This document shows positions 13,535 to 24,661 of a DNA stretch of 53,001 nucleotides, in pieces. Origin of the DNA: Lingula anatina. Its lineage: Eukaryota; Brachiopoda; Lingulata; Lingulida; Lingulidae. The notes under the pieces were generated by a model. The model saw only the letters and a program-made list of their open reading frames with translations. It ran no database searches and was not told the origin of the DNA. The stretch covers positions 4,173 through 57,173 of the forward strand of contig NW_019773693.1 of the NCBI RefSeq assembly GCF_001039355.2, in the 5' to 3' direction. The first letter of the stretch is position 1; the number at the start of each line of letters is the position of its first letter. The translations under genes were made by a program, and so were the position numbers.

Positions 13535-14860
13535 TCTCTTTCAATGCCTGCGCGATTTATTGCACCCTGCCAAGTGAAATGTGCTTCCTTCTGAGAGTCG
13601 TCTGGAAGAAACCAAAAACGCCCATCGCTAATCATACTATTTATCAAAATGGCTCTATCACATCACCACTGTAGAGACAATTTAACACGCTGATGCGGTG
13701 CAAAAGGCCCGTTTTTATTTATATATTTTCATTTTTTATAAGTATTTGAAAGCATTCAGGATTCTGTACAGACCAGGAGATGACTCTCCATCTAGACCTC
13801 TTACAATTTTTGAAGCCGCTTGCACTGAAACTGTTACCGACAAACATGTATATTCAGTAAATCTATCGTTAAGGTTGAGCGACGAAAATATTTTTCATTT
13901 TGAAGCACTAGTGGGTAAAAAGGACACTGGCAATGTACAATTGTGTGGTTAAAAACACGACAAGGAGAGGCGACAATAGAACTGTTATTGTGCTTTTCTA
14001 ACATCATTTGAAAACTGTTTCACCTTGTTATGATTCCCAATAATACAGTACGTGTGACGCATTTTGATCAGGTATTGTTCTTAGACTTCGAATACAGATC
14101 TCGGCGCTTAGGTTTGCCTTATTTGCCTCCAAAACAAAAGCGATTTTTTATCATTTACCAGGACCACAGGACATTTTTCACTCCATGTTATTATTCACAG
14201 ATATTTCTCTGACTATTCACTAAATGTGCAAATTGTTGTCTATGGAAAAATTTGTAACATTCAAAAGCTAAAAAAATTATTATTATAAACCAGCTTTCGA
14301 ATTGTAACGTTTATTAAACTATTTCACTTTTAACAATTGTCTGTCTTTATCCATTATTACGAGAGTAACCTAGAAACTACACACTTATTGATTGACTTAC
14401 ATTTGCAGGTAAAATTGAAAATTTAATTGCTACTTAAAGGTCTGACACCATAGCGAGTCATAAAACATCAATTTGGAAAGGGCCCAGTTAAACCCGCTTA
14501 TAGAGGGGAGGATTTCACTAGAAATTTAAAACAAAATCGGGGAGGACTTACATATTGCGTTTGTCAGGGAAGCAGGCATCAATTTACCATAATTTCGATC
14601 AAAACGTTTCATTTTCAGCCAAATCAATGCCTTTTATTAGACCACATCATTCGCACCTAATTATATGAGACGCATGTGAATATTCGTGATGTCAAGCATA
14701 TGGGGATTTTGTCTTCAGTTCGCGTGTACCGACCAGTTGGTTGCAAGCCAAGCTATGGGTCACCTGATGTATAGAGACTATAATAGACTGTCCACAGACT
14801 ACTCTTGAGTAGGAAACCAGTGACAGAAAAATAAAGAAACAAATTGCAAATATAGAGAAT
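13535..14860. other. Intergenic, no gene seen
   Basis: The stretch separates the 5' end of the secreted-protein gene (minus strand) from the 3' end of BAG1 (minus strand). The open frame at 13698-13952 has no supported splice sites or similarity that I recognise. The promoter of the secreted-protein gene should lie at its left end, just above 13534. Confidence 0.5.
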
Positions 14861-14862
14861 CT

Positions 14863-14868
14863 TTTATT
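14863..14868 (-). terminator. Candidate poly(A) signal of BAG1
   Basis: TTTATT here reads AATAAA on the minus strand, about 920 bp after the BAG1 stop at 15788-15790. No canonical hexamer was noticed nearer to the stop, so a 3' UTR of about 0.9 kb is inferred. Confidence 0.35.
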
Positions 14869-15787
14869 TGAGATATTAAGTCACCAGACAGTTAGTACAT
14901 AAATACAGCACCGCAATCTTGATATGAGACCAATCCGTAGAACATAACCTCTTAATACAATAACCTTTTAATACAAGGTTCAACACGTTCTTTGAGCTAT
15001 TTTAAACAGACATATTTTGGACTGGATTGAAGTGTTATTAAAACTAATGAGTTCGAGTAGTTATTCTCGACAGCAATTTTCAAATAAAATCTTCATTAGA
15101 AAAATACCTAATTCTTCAAATATAAAATACTTATCAAATGGCAAGCTTTTAAGGAACATCACAAGTTAACAAAAAGGAAGAACTCGAGAGGTATGAGTTA
15201 ATGCTAAATGCTATCTTTGAAAAACAGCACACATAATTTTGGGTACAGTTTTGAGTTTTCAGACTGACTATTAAACCAAAACACGCTATATCTCTGTAGA
15301 TACAAAATAATAAGTCTAGAGCAAAGTAACATGATGTCTATGGACCTGGTTAAGTGTAATGATAGCATTATAATATCTTATATTACCTGAAAATTAGAAA
15401 TGACAACAGTTTAATCACAATTCTCTGATCTCGGAAGGAAATTACTTTGACAATTTGCTCCAAGAGATGTTAGATTAAATAAACAGATATGACATGAAAT
15501 GAGGAGGTTTTATATGCAAATGTGTTTTAAAAATACATTATCACATTGACACACACACGCAGATAATATACAGCTGTTTTTAATATCACAACATATATTT
15601 CATAATTATCGGTTCAGAAAACACCTCTACCTGTTATATACTGATTCACTTTGATTTTCTTTCAAATTTAAATTTTAACAATTTTTAATTTTGTATACAG
15701 CCCACTAAAATTTCTGGAGTTTCTAGAGTAAATGAAATCCTAGTTTTAATAAAAAATCAACATGGCCTGGTTGAGAGTTAATGTTTT

Positions 15788-18535
15788 TTATGGCCGTCTT
15801 GACAGCATCTCATTGATTCCTTGACTTAAACAATCAATACGGTCTAAACATTTCTGAAATAAAAATAATAAAATGAAATAAATAAATATGTTTTTAAATA
15901 GAACAAATATATATCATCAATAAAAATGTGACATTCAGTTGATCAATATGTAGGGTAAATTTCACACACACTCATACATAATCATCTGTTAATAATCACT
16001 TATTTAAGGTCTTCTGTCCTAAATTATTAAGATGTTCATCATCACTTATTTAAGGTCTTCTGTCCTAATGATTCAGGTTAAAGACACACTTTTTTTTTCT
16101 TCTCTGTGTTTAAGACTGGTTTCTGTCAGGCAGAAAAAATAACTTTTAGCACCATCCACTCAGCAGACCCACCTGTACTTTGGTAACCAAGGTTTTCCTC
16201 CGCAATCTGCCCTCATTGTGAGACTCAGGTATGCTAATGGAGTCTAACCTCTCCAGAATCCTCATATAGTCTTCTGTGCACATGCCTAGCCTCTTGCTCA
16301 GCTTGGCCAGTGCTTCTCCCTTTAGGTCCTTGGGGAAGTAATTCTAAAAGAAAATTATTAGAAGACCCTATTATAATGAGATAATACAGGGCTTGACACT
16401 AACTTTTTTCTCCACTGTCTTTTTTGGGCCAGTGAAGTCTGGTAAATATAACAAGGGTTACTTGGTGCTTTAAGTTTTACTTGCCCTTTTAGACAGTTAC
16501 TCATGTGATTCACTGGCCTGAGATGGGTTTTCATTGCCCCGGGCCAGAGGTCCACCTTTATGTCCAGCCCCATAAGTTTCACTGGATTTGTACACTGTTA
16601 TAACTATAATTTTGAAACAAATATTTCAGGAAAATTATATCTATACTTATTTCCATCAATTTTAAATTTCACCAAGATGTGACCACAAAACACAGAGGAG
16701 AGGAGATTGTTGACACATTTCCACATGCACCAGGCACTTAAGATGATAAAGGATATTCACAGTGAACCTGTTGTAGCCATTCACCTGCTGTTCCATAGTG
16801 TGTTATTATTTGTATATTCCAGGCCCTTAGCCAGCAATTTTAAAGGGGGGGGGGATTATTCTGAACAAGTGGACTTTTTACCGTGATTCTTTTGAATTTG
16901 TGTACCTAGATTAAATTGATCCAGAGCCGACCTTTACCCAGTAATAAAGAGTGGTTTATTTCAACCTCCCTCCACACCCCCCTCTCCCCATGCAAGTACC
17001 TGTATTCTGTAAAACTTAAAAAGGGCATATTACAACAGGGGCCTGATCTAGAGATATTTTCTGGGAGTCTTCCGAATTATCTATGACGATCTATCCTCCA
17101 CTGATCACTGCCTTCTGACAGAAAAAAACTAAATGCTTGTCCATGTAAAGTTTTCAAAAATCTAGTCTTCTGTACAACTACTGTGGTTTCCCTTACCCTG
17201 TGAATACCATCCAACTCCAGTGTTATCTCACTCTGCTTCTTCTCTGTCTTTTCCTGTGCTTTTTCCACTGTTGACAGTTGGTTCAAAATTGCATCCTCAA
17301 ATGGACTCGGCTTAACAAAACAAGGAAGAAAATCTGTCAGTAAGATTTACAAGACCCATTTGCAGTTATATAAAATTTATGTGTCAGACTGTCAGCTATA
17401 TAAGAAAAAATAAATGTGGTTTAAAGAGTTGGCAAATGTCACTGTGTACACTCTGAAAGTAAATAAACATATTATTATTGTTATTATTATTAATTTTCTA
17501 TTTAAGGGCACATTCAGATTCAAATATCGTACCAGCTGGGCTGATCCAACTTGGTGGGAATTCTTGCTACGGGTGCGTGTAATCAAATTATCAGCTTTAT
17601 TGCCTAACATTCCTAATTGAGCAGCTGAGGGGTAATTAAGCTGATTGACATATAAGTAAATTATCCCTAAGCTGCTCGAGGAGGTGTGTCAGAAAGTTAA
17701 GCTGTTAAAATAAATTGCACTTTAGCAAGAATCCCCTGCATATAAAAAGAAAGAGATACACATGAATTAAGGCAGTGTCATGTTCATGCATGAAGTTGAC
17801 ACCACCTGAGTATATTGTGAAAAAAATTTTCATGATAAAAAACTAAATTTCAACTGTTTTAACACTGAAGTGCACTTGTTTCTAAACAACAAGTCAAAGA
17901 TCAATGGAATGTAAATGACACAAAAACTCATGTTGCTTACCTTTTTGCCAATAAGCATTATTTTTGAATCTTGCTTCATTCCAAGTTTACTCAAATGTTC
18001 TGATGGATCTTTAAGGGATTTTCCTGAAATATAGGCAACAGAATTGAAATGTAAATGGTTTCTTTATAATGCTGTTTCTAGGTCCATTAAAAAAATTAAA
18101 AAAAAAAATAAATAAATAAAAAAACAAGCTTCAGATGTCATCATATTTACAGGAAAAAGCATAAGATTATTCATGGTTCCAAAAATTTTTGTTTACTGAC
18201 ATTTAAATAGTTGTTTTACTGCAATTTTTTTCTTCTTTGTGAACCAAATGAGTGGCTGCTATCCCTAAAATGTCATTAAATTAATTTTCTTCCTTTGAAA
18301 TGAAATCTCCATCTTAACCATCTGTTAGCACCATTATTAAATAAAAACATTTCCAGGTGTAGCCTACCTTTGAATATAAGTCTCTGTCCTGGGATGGGCA
18401 CTCCTGTGGCTATGAACACCTCTTTGGCCAGGTGTCTCACTGTCAGGACATCCCCAGCTTCTTCAGTGGGCAAAGCCAACAACAGGTTGTGGTGACTTTG
18501 GCCTAAATAAAAAGTATTATCTTTTACATTTCTAT

Positions 18536-18586
<51 letters not shown>

Positions 18587-19241
18587 TTGTACTCAAACTG
18601 TCTGTTATACCGGTAGAGTATCTTAGTCTACCAAATTTGTCTACCATCTTGAATAAATTGGTTTTGTATTTTATAAAATTCGTTCCAAATATTAACCAAC
18701 TGGATTGCTATTTATTGACAAGAGTGGTATTCTAAAATCAGTTTATGAAGAATTTTGATTCATTAACTAACCACGATCACAGTCAAGTGTGTTCTGTCTT
18801 TCTACATCCTTCACGTACAGTACAAATGCACATGGACCAGTGCTGTTTACATTATATATTGTATAATTTACATGAATCTCACATCTCACATCACTTGGCA
18901 CAATTTTTCTTGGCAAAACCATATTCTGGAAATTCCGGATAGGGCAACTGTCTCGCCTACTTCAGACTGTCTGACAGCCACAATTACAGTTTTTTAAACT
19001 GTGTCCAATCCTCAAATTTGGGCCCGTCTCCACGGTATAACAAGATAGGCAAGAAAACATCCTGGAGCCGACACCAGTTTACATTATTATCACGTCTTCT
19101 TCTCAACATCATGATATTATTTATGTCGCCTACAGGAAACTCCTATTAACAAAGGCACAATTATAAGCAATTTGGATGTTAAAAACAATATTTACCATGA
19201 ACAAGTTTAAGTCGTAACTCGTTCACTCCGTCCGCTGCCAT
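15788..19241 (-). CDS. BAG1: BAG family molecular chaperone regulator 1
   Basis: Coding exons are 19241-19196, 18502-18368, 18023-17941, 17310-17197, 16343-16173 and 15853-15788. All junctions keep phase and give 204 residues. Residues 1-88 are a ubiquitin-like domain (NELRLKLVHG at the start, TVRHLAKEVFIATGVP, GQRLIFKGKSL, LGMKQDSKIMLIG). Residues about 90-200 are the BAG three-helix domain, with NYFPKDLKGEALAKLSKRL, YMRILERLDSISIPE and RLRRKTLVTKVQKCLDRID, the last being the charged helix that in the family contacts the Hsc70 nucleotide-binding domain. BAG1 promotes nucleotide exchange on Hsp70/Hsc70 and couples it to the proteasome through its ubiquitin-like part. The length fits the short form without the N-terminal extension of mammalian long isoforms. 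The start MAADGVNEL sits 242 bp from the divergent RADX start, suggesting a shared promoter. Confidence 0.95.
15989..16069. repeat. Short direct duplication in a BAG1 intron
   Basis: The segment 'atcacttatttaaggtcttc' and the following 'tgtcctaa' occur twice about 41 bp apart within the last BAG1 intron. It has no evident function. Confidence 0.8.
16819..16990 (+). repeat. Dispersed repeat family R1, copy 1 (BAG1 intron)
   Basis: The order of landmarks is ccaggcccttagccagcaat, a G-run, tctgaacaagtggac, ttttacc, agagccgacctttacc, and a C-rich end. The same order recurs at 31795-32020 and 34041-34210. Copies are strongly diverged and no coding frame is conserved. Confidence 0.6.
18533..18588. 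repeat. (TTTA)n microsatellite in BAG1 intron 1
   Basis: About fourteen tandem ATTT/TTTA units lie 30 bp upstream, in transcript sense, of BAG1 exon 2. Confidence 0.95.
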
Positions 19242-19483
19242 TTCTTATCTCAAAATCCTCAATCACTAATGACGACGGAGGGTACTAACATTGACGTAAA
19301 AGAAACATAAGCACCCTTTGCACTTTACATGACACAGTAACATATAATTGTTCAAAATTAGCTATTTTGAGTAACATTAATGGTATGAGTGCTCATATTT
19401 TTGCTGAAAAAATCCTAATTTTATAGTTTTATGGGGATGATGAGGATGATGTTGTTATAGTATCCATTTACGATAGTTTGAAG
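19242..19483. promoter_or_regulatory. Putative bidirectional promoter of BAG1 and RADX
   Basis: Only 242 bp separate the divergent start codons (BAG1 ATG at 19241-19239, RADX ATG at 19484-19486), and this must hold both 5' UTRs and promoters. No TATA box at a convincing place was seen. The RADX start codon is embedded in aagatggcgg, which resembles the YY1 motif often found at TATA-less promoters; that assignment is by motif resemblance only. Confidence 0.55.
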
Positions 19484-21675
19484 ATGGCGGATGTTTTAAA
19501 AGACTGCATTTCGAATTTGAAGACATTAATCCGTAATTCACACTCTCTTGGAGAACAATTAGAGTCCATCAATGTGTTAGTAAGTATTTCCATGTTCATA
19601 TTTAGAGGTGGGTTGTGTTTCTATTAAGCACTACAATTGCTTGTTCTCTGATGCTTAGTATGTAATAATTTTTCCACGTTGTCGTCTCTCTTCGGTCTCT
19701 ATCTATTTTCACTTTCTTCAGCTTACGGTCTTACATGCTACGCAGGTAAGTGTTCCTTTCACCCTTTGTCAGAAACTCTCGAGAAAAGCTGTGAATTCAC
19801 TTATAAATGGTAGTATTTCTTTTATGCTTGGAATAAAAAGATCGAAAATCCAAATTGCTATGTGATGGAGGGCACAGAGTTATCGAGTAAGGGATATAAA
19901 ATCTGGTACTCATCTTTATGTCAGTCTCAGGATGTGGATATTTGTAGCCTCAAGAGTTTGAAACAAAAAGTGGAATGAGTTCTTACCTGGATAGTTTTTA
20001 AAGCCTGAGGTGACATTTTTGTGTACTTCTCTCTCATTTTTAGAGGGATTTGTCGATCTCTATGCTAGGTTGTCTTTGATTTCAGGGCTCTTGTCACTGT
20101 ATAGAGGAGAGATGGAATACATTTCATTCTGCGATGCTTCTTCCCTAATTTCCCTTCTCTGTTTTGAGAAAATATGTTCACTATCAAGGCAACATTGGAA
20201 ATAGATGTCCTCTCTTTAATGAGTTCACTATCCTTGATGATTTGTTTATGTTTGATGTCTTTCATATTTTTCTATTCAATAAACACACTTACTCACTCAT
20301 ATACTAATAGCAATTTCACCATGTTAACGATATCCATCAAACTCCCATATAATAAATCCAGCAACCAGGTAATCAGTAGCTTATTTTTAATTAGGCTCAG
20401 CCTTGAGTTTTTTTTTTTTTTTGTAACTTGAAATGACCTTTTTTAATTGGTAAATTACAATAGTTTAATTTGAATTGTATGCATTTATATATGTGTATGG
20501 TCCCACTTATTTCACCCCAGGTATTGGCTATTAACAGATATGCAGCAGATCCCCTGTCTTCTATGATAACAAATGTGTGTGGTACTGATATTAGCAGTCT
20601 ATACGATGTCACAATAACAGATGGAGCACTGAAGATGAAATGTGTATTCTCACCAAATCTCAATGAAAAGATTCAGAGATATGAGGTAAGAGATGTTCTC
20701 AAGAAAATAAAATACTAGTACTGAGACATATAATCATTTATCGTGTAAAAAAGGTACATGTAAATAGAGGTGAACATATCCCTGTTTCAAATAACAAGAG
20801 AGACTGACGCACACAAAGGCCATTCCATTGGGTTCTTTTATGTTATAATTGAATTCTCTAACTCTGAAATTATTTCTGATAATAATGATTAGATTAAAGC
20901 AATTTTGATATTATTTAAAATGTACTTACGAATCAGAACTGGTAATGGCCATCTTTTTTAGAATTACATTTTTTCTGTGTGCAATACAACAAGCATGCAT
21001 GCATACACACAACATGTTAGTTATGTACTGATTTTAAATATGAATGTCTTGTCTAATTCACTTCCAGATCTGTGTTGGGAGTCTTGTGACCCTGGAAGAG
21101 TGTGAGGTGAAGGTCAGTGAGACTGACCTTGACCTGGACAGTGTCGTGGTCATAAATAGTGTGACAGTGATACCATGTGACCTGCTGTGGCACAGGGTAA
21201 TACCAGGTAATGGGGTGTAGTTGATGATCTATTTGATAAAGATATTTCATGGTCTCTAGGTAAAATAAAAAGCGGTTATCTGGACTTGGAGACTAAATAA
21301 CAAGCCTTACACCATCCCAATTCACCATCTGTGGATTTTGATCTTTTAATTTGTTTTGAGACCACTTAATTTTGCTGAACATTTTTTGTCACACAGTTTA
21401 CTAGTAATTAAAACCTAATAGTAAGCTACAGTGGCCTTGGTTAAGATTAGAATATACACTTTTGAAAGGATTTTTGCCCATTTTGTTTCCAGAGAGACTT
21501 GAGTGGCACTCTTTTGCCACAGATAAAGAGAAGGCAGAAGTACCATTGCTGGCCAATAGAGGGAGCTACCTGTCTACGTGGAATGTCAGTGATCCCAGTG
21601 GCAGGTTATGGCAGGGAAATGGTATGTTCACAAGGGCTTTGACTCCAGCAGCACTGGATGCCTCTGGTGAAAACC

Positions 21676-21711
<36 letters not shown>

Positions 21712-23794
21712 GTAATATGTTGTGCACATTGCAGTATGGAGAGGACAAACTTGACATCACGTTGTATTGTGTTGTATAGTATTATATAACGTAACATTTT
21801 GTTGTGTTGTGTTGCATTGTATCACATAGTGTTTTGTTGTATTGTATTGTATAGAGTCATACCACATTACTTGTATGTTATATGAAGACACAAGATAAAT
21901 TATAATTTACTCAAACTCTATTCTCCGTGTATTTCACTTGCAGCGTGTCCCAGCTTCTATCCCAGTGGTCACTGCAACGTTTTAACACTGAAAGAGCTGT
22001 CACAGCAGTGGAAATCACTGAAGCGCCCTCTATCTGCTGTCATAGTTAGGGTGCTCTGTAAATCGAGGCTGCAGTCGTATCCTAGGCCAGGGAAGACAGA
22101 CAAGTGGCCTTATCAGGTTTGTTTATCTTAATGCAGGTAATGCTGCTTTGTATTTTTTGTTATTATTTATTTACTTTTTGTTATATATTAGACCACAAGT
22201 CAAAGATCTTAGATGCATTAACAAATGGTATTTCAAAATACTTAAGGCTAGTGCTCCTGAAAAAAAAAGTAAAATTATTGAAAATTATTATTATTATTTT
22301 TAATTTCATTATTATTATTATAAAAAGAAGTATTCACCTCTTTGAAATTTTACTTAGATTATAACATAGAAAAGCAACCAACATTTCTGACAAAGTGTAC
22401 ATCACTTTTGGGCTTTTTTGTCATAGATTGTTTTGTAAAGTCGGTATAAGATAAGGCAGTGGATTGTGAATTTGTTGTTGTTAACAGTTTTGTAGAGGAT
22501 ATTTGGTGGCATATTTTAGGCATATTTTGAGGTTGCAGACAGAAGTGGTGCCTGTACTGTAATTCTGTGGAATTCACTTTGTCCTGAGCTTTACAAAAGG
22601 TAAATCAGTTAAAAGTGGGCAGATATTCAGAGATCTGTTACAACTTTTATGAATAGATTTTTCCTACCAAATACTTGTTTAGAACTTCGTCTTTATAATG
22701 TTTTTAAATGTTTTAAAACTTAAATTGGTTTGCAAATTCAGCATAGTTGTGAGTTGAATTATTTGAATAAAGTAAAAATTGTCTTAAAAAAAAAGCACCT
22801 AACTGAAAACTGTTCATTGGTAACTGAGATTAGATTGAATTACTAACAGAGATGTGTTAAGATTTTAGAATACATCAACCTGAGCTCAGTTTATCTGCAT
22901 TGTTTATTTTCAACCTGATGAATTAGCCATTAACTGTTTTAACTATTTTAAAAGTGAAGTTCTGTCTTTGTCAGCATCCAGGAGGGCTCTGTCCTGCGCC
23001 TCGGGAACTACAGAGTGAGGGAGAGGTTCCAGATGCACACACGCCCCTCGCTTAGGAACAACGATCTGGAGCAGTTTGATATCGAGATCAGTGTCAACAA
23101 GCACCACCCCATTGGTGAGGTACAGATGGTTCCTCTGGCTAGTGTGGACCAAAACTGGCACCTGCCTGAGTTAAAGTACAGATTTGCTAATAGGAGGCAG
23201 CTAGGGTGGGTGTTGACTGTTGGTGGGTAGATTTTTAAGATAATGACAGAATGCACACAAATAAAAAACATTTTTTAAAATGCTTATTGTGCTGCTTTTT
23301 GTAAATTAAGATTGGTTTTGGTATAGGTTATGTGTACTGAATGCAGAAATTTTTCTAGAAATGCCCTTGACCAATAATTTTTTAATGAACTGCCCCTTGC
23401 CCCTGAAAAGATGTTTTCATGTATGGCACTATATTATTCACACAAGAAATAAATTCAAATTAATGACAACATTGTTGGTCTCTATTAGACACAAGTGATA
23501 TGATTATGAACATAAATTGTCTCAAACAATCACAGTGTATACCTGAGCTAAATATGGAAAATACACAGTCAACCAATTTCTTATACTGTACAATAATTTT
23601 CTTCATTACAGGAGCCTCCCAGAAGATAGCAATGTAGACATATGTGGTATTATCACTTACATATCAAGGTACTGCAGACTGAGAAGGAAAGGTAACTTTG
23701 TAAATATTTACCAGGACTGTAATATGAAAAATTGAGTTAGTATATGTTTTTGTAGTGAAAGTTAAATAGGTTATATGCTAGAACATTTTACTTT

Positions 23795-23825
<31 letters not shown>

Positions 23826-24049
23826 TTTTAGCTTAATGGTGTTTTGGTCATAGTTTGTTGCCCTAATCAATAATAGAACTAGTTTTTAACTGCAGAAATC
23901 ACACCACCTTTAAGTTGTCCAAATATTTAGGTTTTTTAGTCTTTTTACCTTACATTACATGTTATAAATATCATGGAAATGATCAATATTAATATTTCAT
24001 CTACTGTGTTGTGATGTTTGAAAATGACTCTGAAAGTCATTTTTTATCA

Positions 24050-24088
<39 letters not shown>

Positions 24089-24615
24089 ACATTGACTTCA
24101 GGTACAGGGTGTGAAGGAGGGTTTTGGACGATGCGTTGGTTACATGTTCATGATGAAAGTAGCAGGCAGCCTGTGATAGTCCAGCTGTTTTCAACTTCTC
24201 AGGTAAAAGAAATAACCTTTAATTCAATACAGCCATGGAAAATTTTTGGTGAAAATGAAAATTTTGTTAAAAGTAATTTTCAGCACAAATTTTGGTTGGA
24301 ATTTTTTTGGGTGTTTTGAGAAAATTATCTCTTAACTTCCAAAATTGATTTAACAATAAATCCTCACTAGATTGACACTTATGTCTATAAGGAGAGACTT
24401 GGTTTAAGGAAAATGAACATGTATAACTATAAAGTGTGTGTTGTTATGTTCCCAGCCTGAATCTCATGCCCGTTTGGCCCCTGGTCAGATGTTGGTGTGT
24501 ACACAGATGAGGGTGATCCAAGGACAGCTCCACACATCTTATCAACAGAGGTTTATGTATGTGACCACCACTAATGAATCTCAGGTAAAGTATCATGTGG
24601 CTGCTCAGCTGTTGG

Positions 24616-24661
<46 letters not shown>

